From a virus, in the IMG/VR virus record IMGVR_UViG_3300001450_000098, positions 1-38,000 of that record: DNA of 38,000 bases; one strand, written 5' to 3'. Each line of letters opens with the position of its first letter. Position 1 is the stretch's first letter. The position numbers and the translations under genes were made by a program. The notes below the pieces were generated by a model, which saw only the letters and a list, made by a program, of their open reading frames with translations, did no database searches and had not been told where the DNA came from. This document shows, one piece after another, positions 1 through 6,164 of this stretch.

Positions 1-14
1 AAAGAGAAAGTATA

Positions 15-113
15 ATGAAAGATTGTTTTTGTGATAATTGTTTCTATGGCAGAAATAAATTAGCATTAGAATTATTAAAACTAAAACCAAAAGAAGATGA
101 GAGAAAGAGTTGA
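15..113 (+). CDS. tiny Cys-rich ORF, possible zinc knuckle
   Basis: A 32-residue reading frame starting at an ATG that overlaps an in-frame-1 TAA (TAATG at 13-17), which suggests coupling to a gene ending at the window's left edge. It carries a CFCDNC cluster near its N-terminus that could bind a metal. It reads through the first copy of the KPK cassette, giving LKLKPKED, and ends inside the next gene, overlapping it by 17 bases. Most other copies give KPKQR and an immediate stop; here the cassette is 4 bases shorter, so the frame shifts and the protein gains a few residues. Function is unknown. It is too short to be sure it is translated, and the frame is also open upstream to the edge, so a longer 5' part cannot be excluded. 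Confidence 0.4.
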   Translation: MKDCFCDNCFYGRNKLALELLKLKPKEDERKS

Positions 114-444
114 AAATATATTTTGGGAAGAAATGAAAGATGATACATCTTTTAATGATAATAGACCTTCCTCTATTAAAGAGTTTTTGTTTGGAGTTAG
201 TTATTCTAATAAAGACATGAGAGAAGCTTGGGATGGAGGGATAAGACTAGGTATTGAAATAGGATTAAGAAAAGCAAGTTTAGAAGGTCAAAAAATAGAG
301 TTAAATGCAAATACTTCTGAAGGTAAAAGTAAAGAGTTTCTTGAAAAATTTTATAAACTAGCAAGTGAATATAACTGTGCTATCCAATACCATCCAGAAA
401 TAGGAATGACTGTTAGACAATTAAAACCAAAACAAAGAATATGA
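97..444 (+). CDS. small phage protein of unknown function, 115 aa
   Basis: Not recognised. The protein is charged and soluble-looking, with an acidic N-terminus, a glycine-rich stretch (WDGGIRLGIEIGL, about residues 45-57) likely forming a helix, and a C-terminal part ending RQLKPKQRI. The final KPKQRI is encoded by the shared start cassette of the next gene, so it may be a by-product of that cassette and not part of the fold. Its ATG directly follows a shortened cassette copy. It overlaps the 32-aa ORF upstream by 17 bases and the next gene by 4 (ATGA at 441-444), so translation is probably coupled. It belongs to a run of small genes of the accessory or early type. Confidence 0.7.
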   Translation: MRERVENIFWEEMKDDTSFNDNRPSSIKEFLFGVSYSNKDMREAWDGGIRLGIEIGLRKASLEGQKIELNANTSEGKSKEFLEKFYKLASEYNCAIQYHPEIGMTVRQLKPKQRI

Positions 445-587
445 GTAAAGTAGTTAAAAGTAAATACCCACAAATGGATGGATATAGTAAGTGGACAGAA
501 GTTAGTGATTTCCTTGCTTGTGGGTTAGTAGGTGTAAAAGTTAAAACTAAGTTAAATCTAAAAGATACTAAACCAAAACAAAGATGA
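441..587 (+). CDS. 48-aa phage protein with KPKQR tail
   Basis: A short frame of 48 residues beginning MSKVVKSKYP and ending KDTKPKQR. It starts in an ATGA overlap with the preceding stop and itself ends in an ATGA overlap (584-587) with the next gene. Both junctions carry the cassette, which makes this a clean example of a cassette-gene-cassette unit. There is no recognisable domain and no membrane segment. Because both ends are fixed by the cassette logic I think it is a real gene despite its length. Function unknown. Confidence 0.6.
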   Translation: MSKVVKSKYPQMDGYSKWTEVSDFLACGLVGVKVKTKLNLKDTKPKQR

Positions 588-799
588 GTAGAGCAACAAG
601 ATATAGGATAAAGGAATATAACTTTCCTTATAATAGAACCAGTTGGGTTGTCCAAAGACGGTCAATATTTGGATTTTGGTATAATCCAGACAATGTAGAT
701 GGCAATACAACAGGGTGGTATGATTCGTTAAATGATGCTGAGAGAGCATTAAAAGCCAAGTTACATAAGACAACCTCTAAAGTTGTTAAAGAAATATAA
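584..799 (+). CDS. small basic phage protein, 71 aa
   Basis: Not recognised. A 71-residue protein with an aromatic, arginine-rich first half (YRIKEYNFPYNRTSW, then RRSIFGFWYNP) and a basic helical C-terminus (LNDAERALKAKLHKTTSKV). The ATG is preceded by the cassette and overlaps the previous TGA. The stop TAA at 797-799 sits at the start of another cassette copy that lacks a usable start codon, so the run of coupled genes ends here. A 231-base gene-free stretch follows. Confidence 0.6.
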   Translation: MSRATRYRIKEYNFPYNRTSWVVQRRSIFGFWYNPDNVDGNTTGWYDSLNDAERALKAKLHKTTSKVVKEI

Positions 800-1030
800 A
801 CCAAAACAAAGATAAGTGAAAATATAAATTTCTTTATTTTCATTTTTAACATTTATTGAAAATATGCGGTAAAACCTTCTTCAGTTAGTAGGGCAGTAAA
901 TAACTTAGGGACATTTTATTTATTAATTTGAAAGCTGAAGATTTTATAATCCTAGTGTAAAATGGCGTTTTAATGCATTTTAAACATTGTTAGCATTAGT
1001 ACGGAATATTAATAATTAAATTATATAAAA
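800..1030 (+). other. gene-free stretch with orphan cassette and inverted-repeat arm
   Basis: These 231 bases contain no plausible ORF: the few ATGs (for example near 864 and 962) meet stops within a few codons. The stretch begins with the orphan start cassette and a weak A/T hairpin around 815-838 (GAAAATA pairing with TATTTTC). A TCTTCAG/CTGAAGA pair about 70 bases apart could form a long-range stem. The left arm of the inverted repeat around the next gene lies at 985-1002. A promoter for the next gene could lie here, but I cannot point to a convincing Bacteroidota TAnnTTTG box. Confidence 0.5.
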
Positions 1031-1258
1031 ATGAAAGAAGTAATTAAAAAGTTAAACGAAGGATTAAAAGACCCAACTTACAGAATAGGCTGGACTGCAA
1101 ATATAGCAATGGCACAAATAGACTGTGAGCGTTGGTATAGAGAAGAAAACAATAAGGTAGGCAAATACCTTAATTACCAAGATAGATTAGCCATTGCGAA
1201 CAAAGGTGCTGAATACTTTCTTGAATTGTTAGCGAAGTAGTATTAATGCTAACGAATG
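985..1258. repeat. 18-bp imperfect inverted repeat flanking one small gene
   Basis: Arms at 985-1002 (CATTGTTAGCATTAGTAC) and 1240-1258 (GTATTAATGCTAACGAATG) pair over 18 base pairs with one bulged G and one G-U. The right arm begins at the last base of the stop codon. The arms enclose the 1031-1240 gene almost exactly. The pair could be an RNA stem or the ends of a small mobile or recombined segment. Confidence 0.6.
1031..1240 (+). CDS. small helical phage protein, 69 aa
   Basis: Not recognised. A 69-residue, probably all-helical protein: KEVIKKLNEGL, then a middle part with MAQIDCERWYREE, and a C-terminal helix LAIANKGAEYFLELLAK. The start context is TTATATAAAAATG, without the cassette used by its neighbours. 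It is the only gene in the first 2 kb preceded by a long gene-free stretch and the only one bracketed by inverted-repeat arms, so it may have its own promoter or its own history. No membrane segment or enzyme motif is seen. Confidence 0.7.
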   Translation: MKEVIKKLNEGLKDPTYRIGWTANIAMAQIDCERWYREENNKVGKYLNYQDRLAIANKGAEYFLELLAK

Positions 1259-1259
1259 G

Positions 1260-1284
1260 ATAAACTGAATAAATAAACTGAATA
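1260..1284 (+). repeat. tandem 12-base direct repeat
   Basis: ATAAACTGAATA occurs twice, at 1260-1271 and 1273-1284, separated by one base. The repeat fills the space between the right arm of the inverted repeat and the 8-residue leader ORF. It could be a small duplication or a protein-binding site; nothing in it decides between these. Confidence 0.6.
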
Positions 1285-1311
1285 ATGAAAAAACCAAAAC
1301 AAAGAAGATGA
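1285..1311 (+). CDS. 8-residue leader ORF MKKPKQRR made only of the cassette
   Basis: An ATG at 1285 is followed by seven codons that are the start cassette itself and then TGA, which overlaps the ATG of the next gene (ATGA at 1308-1311). The arrangement is the same as between the larger genes: a ribosome ending here would be placed on the next start. It may be a leader peptide that keeps coupling intact where no upstream gene runs into the cassette, or simply a chance ATG. Translation is not proven. Confidence 0.35.
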   Translation: MKKPKQRR

Positions 1312-1541
1312 CAATAGATAACTTAATTAGTTGGTTGCAAGAAGCTGAAGATAATAACACTTGGTTAGTAAGTACGCAAAGTGTAAAACGACACCTTGAA
1401 AAAATAAAAGAAACTGATCAATTAACTATACCTGTTGTTGTACAGCAAAGCGAACAGTATTGCGAATGCGAAAAACCAACTTTAGGGAAAAGTATTAGTA
1501 GGTGTGGCACTTGCGATGAATGGTTTAAACCACTTAAATAG
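1308..1541 (+). CDS. small phage protein with C-terminal Cys cluster, 77 aa
   Basis: Function unknown. The N-terminal half is helical (IDNLISWLQEAEDNNTW, then SVKRHLEKIKE). The C-terminal half carries CECEKP and CGTCDEWF, four to five cysteines in CxC and CxxC arrangements that could form a small zinc ribbon or treble-clef-like site. The ATG lies at the end of an exact cassette copy and overlaps the stop of the 8-residue leader ORF. A nucleic-acid or protein-binding adaptor is possible, but this is inference from the cysteine spacing only. Confidence 0.7.
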   Translation: MTIDNLISWLQEAEDNNTWLVSTQSVKRHLEKIKETDQLTIPVVVQQSEQYCECEKPTLGKSISRCGTCDEWFKPLK

Positions 1542-1587
1542 CAATATTGTGTACAACATAGAAATAAACTAAACCAAAACAAAGAAG

Positions 1588-1797
1588 ATGAGTAAAGAAA
1601 TAGTATATAGAACAATAGTGCTACCTAATGATGTAAAAGCAGGTGATGTAATACAAATTAAATTTGACACAGAGGGTGTTGTATATGATTTATTTGACAA
1701 CTCTATGGAAGAATGTAAAGAGGAATTTGGATATGACTTTTACACAGAAATAAAAGCATTAAACCAAAAAAAAGAAGGTGAGAAAAGCAATTCTTAA
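1588..1797 (+). CDS. small acidic phage protein, 69 aa
   Basis: Not recognised. It begins with beta-like segments (IVYRTIVLPNDVKAGDVIQIKFDTEG) and continues with an acidic helix (MEECKEEFGYDF). The opening resembles small barrel folds, but this is only an impression. The ATG follows an exact cassette copy; the 46-base spacer after the previous stop carries an in-frame TAA before the cassette, so coupling is broken here. The C-terminus reads through the next cassette in another frame (LNQKKEGEKSNS) and overlaps the next gene by 20 bases. Confidence 0.65.
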   Translation: MSKEIVYRTIVLPNDVKAGDVIQIKFDTEGVVYDLFDNSMEECKEEFGYDFYTEIKALNQKKEGEKSNS

Positions 1798-1978
1798 AAG
1801 AAAATACAGAAACTTGTATGTAAAAATACAAAACTACAAAGGGTATGATTGTGGGCATAAAATGATGTTAAATGTTAGTAGTGAATATTATAATCTAGTA
1901 AAATTATTTAATGACGTAGCAGATAAATTATCTAAAATGGACAATGATTGTCCATCATTTAGATTTGAATTAAATTAA
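1778..1978 (+). CDS. small basic phage protein, GTG start, 66 aa
   Basis: Not recognised. A 66-residue protein with a strongly basic N-terminus (RKAILKRKYRN) and a helical remainder (YYNLVKLFNDVADKLSKM). GTG occupies exactly the position where other cassettes place ATG, and no in-frame ATG offers a better start until a methionine about 28 codons in. This supports GTG as the true start and the cassette as the element that defines it. It overlaps the preceding gene by 20 bases, and its own TAA overlaps the next cassette copy. Confidence 0.6.
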   Translation: MRKAILKRKYRNLYVKIQNYKGYDCGHKMMLNVSSEYYNLVKLFNDVADKLSKMDNDCPSFRFELN

Positions 1979-1989
1979 ACCAAAAAAAG

Positions 1990-2187
1990 ATGGTAATAGT
2001 AATTAAGCCTATGGTTATTTTTGGAGATAAATGCTTATTATCTTATGGAATATTTAAGCAAAGTGGGTATGTTGTGTTTAGTGTAGTTATAGCATCTATT
2101 AGTTTTAATAGAAATACTCTATGTCTTTGTTTATGCTTACCCTATATTATAGAAGGGGCTTTATTTATACGAATATTAAAAAATTAA
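1990..2187 (+). CDS. small hydrophobic protein, probable membrane protein, 65 aa
   Basis: A 65-residue protein with long hydrophobic stretches: VIVIKPMVIFG at the start, YVVFSVVIASISF in the middle and TLCLCLCLPYIIEGALFI near the end. At least one and probably two membrane-spanning segments are likely. There is no cleavable signal of classic form. It is the last gene started by the cassette (a shortened copy at 1977-1992). Small membrane proteins of this kind are common among phage early genes, but no specific role can be read from the sequence. Confidence 0.55.
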   Translation: MVIVIKPMVIFGDKCLLSYGIFKQSGYVVFSVVIASISFNRNTLCLCLCLPYIIEGALFIRILKN

Positions 2188-2191
2188 AAAA

Positions 2192-2590
2192 ATGGCACAA
2201 ATTAAATACGAAGTAGGGGATTGGATAGAATTACATGATGATTGTGATTTATGTGGAGATCTTGCTGCTTGTCAAGGAATTATAGTAGAAACAAGAAATG
2301 ACGGATATCTTCGTTTCCAAGTTGAAGAACCTTGGGGTGATGTAAAAAGTGGTGATTTATTTTGGATTAAAAAAGAGAAAATAATTGATAAAATAAGTGG
2401 AAATAATTCTCAATTTCTTCCTGAACCTGAAGAAAAAGGTCCTGTTTCAATAAAAGAAGCAACAAATAACTTTAGAACAAGAGATAAGTTAAATGAAGAT
2501 GAGTTAGCATCTCAGCTATATTGCGTTGATAATACTGGAGGTTTAAAAAATGAAGAACCGATAAATAAACTATATAGAAATTTAAAATAA
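2192..2590 (+). CDS. hypothetical phage protein, 132 aa
   Basis: Not recognised. Residues 1-70 look like a small beta fold (YEVGDWIELHDDCDL, GIIVETRNDGYLRFQVEEPWGDVKSGDLFWIKKEKI) of SH3-like or single-barrel type, with three cysteines in CDLCGDLAAC. The rest is acidic and probably flexible. It starts four bases after the previous stop and lies 9 bases before the helicase gene, so it is likely co-transcribed with it. Its start context (ATTAAAAAA then ATG) lacks the cassette, which marks the boundary between the small-gene cluster and the replication block. Confidence 0.7.
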   Translation: MAQIKYEVGDWIELHDDCDLCGDLAACQGIIVETRNDGYLRFQVEEPWGDVKSGDLFWIKKEKIIDKISGNNSQFLPEPEEKGPVSIKEATNNFRTRDKLNEDELASQLYCVDNTGGLKNEEPINKLYRNLK

Positions 2591-2599
2591 TAAATAATT

Positions 2600-3928
2600 A
2601 TGGATAAACAAAAAGCTAAAGATTTAGTACAACGAGAATCTCTTAATGCTTGGACAAAAAGAAGGTGTAAAGGAACCTTACAATTATGTACAGGTGCTGG
2701 TAAAACATATGCGGCTATACGGGCTATTGAGTGGGTTTTTTCTCTTAATCCTAATGCTAATGTTTTAATTATTTGTCCAACTGAGATTATTCGAGATGAT
2801 ACTTTCCCAAAAGAGTTTAAAAAATGGAAAAAAACAGAACTCTTAAAGAAAGTTGATATAAAATGTATTCAAACCGTTTATAAATGGAAGGATAAACATT
2901 TTGATTTAGTAGTTGCGGATGAAATTCACAATTACATTCCAGAAGATGGAGATTACAAAAGCAAACTTTATGAATATCATAAGTTCTTTGAAAATTGTAA
3001 GTATGATAGATTGTTAGGTTTATCTGCTTGGATACCTGATAAGAAAAAAACTGTTATTCGTAAGATTGCTCCAGTAGCCTATACTCTTACTACTGATAAA
3101 GGAGTAGAATTAGGAGTGATTTCTCCTTATATTGAGTACAATATTCCTGTAGAATTAAATAGTATGGAAAGATCTGCATATAATAAGATACAGCAGACTT
3201 ACTTTTCTTTACAAAATAGATTGGGAGGAGCAGCTTTTGCTTTTAAAAATGCAGGGCACTTAATAAAAACTATTGGTAGTATAGATTCTAAATCCAGAAC
3301 ATCTGATGAAAAAGCTAAATATCAATTGGCTTTACAATTTTGGAAAGTTATGGGAAAAAGAAAAAGAATACTTTACGAAATGCCTTCTAAATTAAAAAGT
3401 GTTAAAGCTTTAATTGATGAGCTTAAAATAGAAAAGTCTGTAATATTTTCACAGGCTACTATTTTTGCAGATCATATATGTGTAGGTAGAGATGATATAA
3501 TTTCCTATCATTCTAAAGTAAAAGATAGAAAAGGAGCAATGAATAAGTTCAAAGATGGAAGAACTAAAATTTCTCACTTATCTACATGTTTAGCAGTAAA
3601 TGAAGGTATGGATTTACCCAAATTACCAGTTATTATTATTGCAGCAAGAACTAGTGGGGCGAAAGCACATATTCAAAGAAGAGGTAGGTGTCTTAGGTTT
3701 GAAGAAGGCAAAACAAGTTACGTATTTAATTTATACGTAGCAGAGACTCAAGATGAGAAGTGGTTAAGGTCTTCTCAATCTACAACCGATCCAAGTAGGA
3801 TCGTAGAAGTAAATAATATAAACGCTTTAAAAAAGATTATTAATGGAGCAGAAACAAAAAATGAAGTTACTAAAAGTGTATATAAGGAGAAATCTAAAAC
3901 GTTTAAATTTACTACCAAATTCTCCTAA
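2600..3928 (+). CDS. superfamily 2 DNA/RNA helicase
   Basis: A 442-residue ATP-dependent helicase or translocase. Walker A is TGAGKT (31-36), motif II is DEIH (107-110), motif III-like is SAW (142-144), motif V lies in LAVNEGMDLP (331-340) and motif VI is QRRGRCLR (359-366). These define two RecA-like domains, with the second from about residue 265. Phage proteins of this type unwind or remodel DNA during replication, recombination or transcription switching; the exact role is not fixed by sequence. The glutamine-arginine finger QRRGR is characteristic of SF2. The start ATG is preceded by AATAATT. The C-terminal end overlaps the start of the next ORF by up to 86 bases. Confidence 0.93.
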   Translation: MDKQKAKDLVQRESLNAWTKRRCKGTLQLCTGAGKTYAAIRAIEWVFSLNPNANVLIICPTEIIRDDTFPKEFKKWKKTELLKKVDIKCIQTVYKWKDKHFDLVVADEIHNYIPEDGDYKSKLYEYHKFFENCKYDRLLGLSAWIPDKKKTVIRKIAPVAYTLTTDKGVELGVISPYIEYNIPVELNSMERSAYNKIQQTYFSLQNRLGGAAFAFKNAGHLIKTIGSIDSKSRTSDEKAKYQLALQFWKVMGKRKRILYEMPSKLKSVKALIDELKIEKSVIFSQATIFADHICVGRDDIISYHSKVKDRKGAMNKFKDGRTKISHLSTCLAVNEGMDLPKLPVIIIAARTSGAKAHIQRRGRCLRFEEGKTSYVFNLYVAETQDEKWLRSSQSTTDPSRIVEVNNINALKKIINGAETKNEVTKSVYKEKSKTFKFTTKFS

Positions 3929-4199
3929 TAAGATTAATCGTAAATTTTATATAAATAATAAATTATGTGAAATTTCTTTTATGAAACAAAATCCTTTTAA
4001 GGATAATCAATGGTCAAAATATGCACAAGATGGGTTAAAAGTTATTCAAATAGTTTTAATATTTGATGATAATGAATCTTGTTTTGAGTATTTAGGAGTA
4101 AAAGTTGAGAGTCAATTATATTGGTATGATAGTAAAAATCCTTTTAGTCTAAATCAAAGATTAAAAGAATATTCAAAATCATCTCATGATAATTTTTAG
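3843..4199 (+). CDS. conserved-looking phage protein, start uncertain, 118 aa
   Basis: Not assigned to a named family. The core runs from about residue 33 (RKFYINNKLCEISFMKQNPFKDNQWSK and onward) and is a compact alpha/beta region; the ending is acidic and aromatic. The start given here overlaps the helicase by 86 bases. Its first 30 residues are basic and low in complexity, so a later start is possible: Met7 (3861), a GTG (3876), a non-ATG codon just after the helicase stop, or Met48 (3984). It is the last gene before the structured 4200-4325 patch. Confidence 0.65.
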   Translation: MEQKQKMKLLKVYIRRNLKRLNLLPNSPNKINRKFYINNKLCEISFMKQNPFKDNQWSKYAQDGLKVIQIVLIFDDNESCFEYLGVKVESQLYWYDSKNPFSLNQRLKEYSKSSHDNF

Positions 4200-4325
4200 G
4201 TGTGGCCGCCTATTCTGTATTATAGAAAAAAAAGTCAGTGGCGAGGATTGGGCGAAGAGTAATAAATAGACTCCTGGTATCCAGGCAGTAAAAGGTAATG
4301 CCCTCTGGGAAGATTGCCCTATAAT
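4200..4325 (+). ncRNA. candidate structured RNA (5' leader or small RNA)
   Basis: This gene-free patch is about 45% G+C by hand count against roughly 30% around it, and it folds well. One hairpin is ACTCCTGG-TAT-CCAGGcAGT, eight base pairs with one bulged C. A second pairs GGTAAT with ATTGCC and has an inner CCC/GGG. CGCC near 4206 can pair with GGCG near 4239. An alternative pairing of CCAGGCA with TGCC and CTGG would exclude the first hairpin, as in a switch. It precedes the 4346 gene by about 20 bases, so it may be a leader. It is not a tRNA (no T-loop motif, no 7-base anticodon loop), and I do not recognise a named riboswitch or ribozyme. Confidence 0.45.
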
Positions 4326-4345
4326 ATAGATTTTTTATTTTAAAA

Positions 4346-4615
4346 ATGACAAAAACAAAAATAAAAGAAGAAGAAAAAGTTGGAAAAATTGAAATTCAAC
4401 TTGGTTTGAAGTTAGTTTTAGGTAAGTATTCTAAAGATGAAACAAATACTTACCAAAAGCTAGCAGATTTATTATCAAAGACTATTAATAGAAAAGTTAC
4501 AGTTGAAATAATTGTAGATTATTATTTACCAAGTATAGAATATGAGGATCGTCTTTTAATTGCAAAAGAACATTGGCCAGATGGTTGGATAGGAGATGAA
4601 AATTTTGTAAATTAG
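4346..4615 (+). CDS. hypothetical protein with HTH-like segment, 89 aa
   Basis: An 89-residue protein. After a lysine/glutamate-rich N-terminus (residues 1-14) comes a short beta or helical stretch, then TYQKLADLLSKTINRKVTVEIIVDYYLP (about residues 34-61), which resembles a helix-turn-helix with the second helix after the INRKVT turn. A DNA-binding or regulatory role would fit but is not established. It follows the structured patch and may be controlled by it. It ends in TAG, 33 bases before the next gene. Confidence 0.65.
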   Translation: MTKTKIKEEEKVGKIEIQLGLKLVLGKYSKDETNTYQKLADLLSKTINRKVTVEIIVDYYLPSIEYEDRLLIAKEHWPDGWIGDENFVN

Positions 4616-4648
4616 TGAAGCGATTTTATTTAATAATTATAGTATAAT

Positions 4649-5203
4649 ATGGTAATTAATATTGACACAGAGGTGTTAGTAGATTATAAATTTACGGCAT
4701 CTGAGTATATATTTTTGCTCTTATTATTTAAGGAAAAAAGTGATTTATGTTGGAAAATATGTGATGACATAGATACGCATCGTCTTGAAGAAGAAGGGTG
4801 GATGAAAAAATCAGGAATTGAATTAGAAGATTGGACTGTAAGAAGAAAATTTATTAATTTAATAAACGGAGATAGTTCTAAAATGTGGTATGAGTTCTGC
4901 GTTAGAATGCCTTTTAAAGTGCCTAATGGATATGGAGGCAATAGGATATTGAGGGCCAAAGACCCTGATGCAGCTACTAATAATAAATGTAAAAAATTAT
5001 ATTTAGCAGTAGTAAAAGAAGATCCAGAGTTACATAAAAAAATATTAAAATGTATTGATTATCAGTTAAAGGAAATGAGAAATACATTACAATATTTACA
5101 AAACAGTGAAACTTGGATAAGACAAAGAACTTGGGAAAAATATCAACATTTAATAAACGAAGAAATAGAAGAAAAAAAATCTTATGGATCACAAATCATC
5201 TAA
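4649..5203 (+). CDS. hypothetical protein upstream of DnaB-like helicase, 184 aa
   Basis: Not recognised. A 184-residue alpha-rich protein with an opening hydrophobic helix (FTASEYIFLLLLF), a middle with MWYEFCVRMPFKVPNGYGGNR, and a long basic/acidic C-terminal helix (from about residue 120) rich in Lys and Glu. The first 70 residues (EYIFLLLLFKEKSDLCWKI, then WTVRRKFINL) could be a winged-helix-like fold, as in phage replication initiators or helicase loaders. That idea rests mainly on position: it overlaps the DnaB-like gene by 20 bases. No ATPase motif is present, so it is not a DnaC-type loader. Confidence 0.65.
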   Translation: MVINIDTEVLVDYKFTASEYIFLLLLFKEKSDLCWKICDDIDTHRLEEEGWMKKSGIELEDWTVRRKFINLINGDSSKMWYEFCVRMPFKVPNGYGGNRILRAKDPDAATNNKCKKLYLAVVKEDPELHKKILKCIDYQLKEMRNTLQYLQNSETWIRQRTWEKYQHLINEEIEEKKSYGSQII

Positions 5204-6164
5204 ATTAGTTTATAAATCTTTTCATAGAGCAGCGCAAGAAGAAATTTCATATATGTTAGATAGGATGTCTGGTAAACGGAGATCCTTAATGACAGGCTGG
5301 AATAAATTTAATCAAGTTTCTATGAATGGAATAGAATGGGGTAGTATTATTACTATCGCAGGAATGTCTGGAAGTGGAAAAACTGCAATTCTTAATGAGA
5401 TGGAAACATCTTTATTTGTTAAGAATCCTGATGAAAAATTTGCAGTGTTATCATTTAACTTTGAAATGTTAGCACGAAGATTAGTAGGAAGAAAAATATC
5501 ATCTAAATTAAATAAGAGTGTAAAACAATTGTACTCTGCTGATTTAGAAGAGAAGGAAAGAAACCTTACTAAAGAAGATTTAGAAATTGCTAAAGAATAT
5601 ATAGAAAGTATAAAGAATTTACCTATTTATTATGTAGATATGCCTGGTACTCCTGCTCAAATAAGGGATACTATTTATCGCATAAATGATTTACCTGAAG
5701 TGCGAGATAAGAAACTATTGATCACTTTAGATCATAGTATTCTTGTTAAGAAATCTCCAGGAAAAGATCAAATGGAAACTTTATATGATTTATCTTTTGA
5801 AGCAAATCAAATTAAAAAGAATATAGACAGTTCTTTTGTTTTTTTATCTCAATTAAATAGAGCTATAGAAAGCACTGAGAGAAGACAAAATTCTGATTTA
5901 CATTACCCAACAAAAGCAGATATATTTGGCGCAGATGCTCTTTATCAGTATTCAGACGTGGTTTTAGTACCTCATCGTCCTGAAATGCTTGGAATAAGAG
6001 AATATGGACCAAATAAAATGACTACTGCTGGGTTTATTTATTGGCATTATTTAAAAGTTAGAGATGGAGACCCCGTCATAGCTAAAATGATCAATGATTT
6101 AAAACATAATAGGGTCTTGGAGTATGTTCCCCCTCCAAAAAAAGTGTGGAATATTAAAAATTAA
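5184..6164 (+). CDS. replicative DNA helicase, DnaB-type RecA-fold domain
   Basis: A 326-residue hexameric-type helicase subunit that would unwind DNA at the replication fork. Walker A is GMSGSGKT (60-67), the DnaB-style segment VLSFNFEMLARRLVGRK covers 88-104, Walker B is LLITLDHS (178-185) with Asp183, and LSQLNRAIE (221-229) followed by the YPTKADIFGADALYQYSD stretch is the DnaB motif H4 region. It lacks the roughly 100-residue N-terminal domain of bacterial DnaB and is shorter than the usual 450 or so residues, as often in phages of this kind. It overlaps the preceding gene by 20 bases. A circadian-KaiC-like ATPase is the nearest alternative, but H4 favours DnaB. Confidence 0.92.
   Translation: MDHKSSKLVYKSFHRAAQEEISYMLDRMSGKRRSLMTGWNKFNQVSMNGIEWGSIITIAGMSGSGKTAILNEMETSLFVKNPDEKFAVLSFNFEMLARRLVGRKISSKLNKSVKQLYSADLEEKERNLTKEDLEIAKEYIESIKNLPIYYVDMPGTPAQIRDTIYRINDLPEVRDKKLLITLDHSILVKKSPGKDQMETLYDLSFEANQIKKNIDSSFVFLSQLNRAIESTERRQNSDLHYPTKADIFGADALYQYSDVVLVPHRPEMLGIREYGPNKMTTAGFIYWHYLKVRDGDPVIAKMINDLKHNRVLEYVPPPKKVWNIKN

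Larger units (their letters stand above)
84..1992 (+). repeat. dispersed start-codon cassette, 8 copies (consensus AAACCAAAACAAAGAAG then ATG)
   Basis: Eight copies of one A-rich leader sit directly against start codons: 84-99, 424-443, 570-586, 798-815, 1291-1310, 1571-1590, 1761-1780 and 1977-1992. The copies at 1291 and 1571 are identical over 20 bases. Six end in ATG and one (1761) in GTG at the same place; one (798) ends in ATAAG and starts nothing. When read by the upstream gene the cassette encodes KPKQR and the TGA in ATGA stops it. It is not a Shine-Dalgarno sequence: the purine run touches the start codon. A-rich leaders are known to favour initiation in Bacteroidota, but the near-identity of the copies implies duplication or recombination. 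I see no copy after 1992. Confidence 0.85.

Noticed and set aside
1-2190. CRISPR array from the regularly recurring A-rich repeat
   Set aside because: The copies are irregularly spaced by whole genes, are not palindromic, and end in start codons.
4200-4325. tRNA gene
   Set aside because: The CCTGG/CCAGG stem has a 3-base loop, not the 7-base anticodon loop, and no T-loop consensus or acceptor stem can be found.
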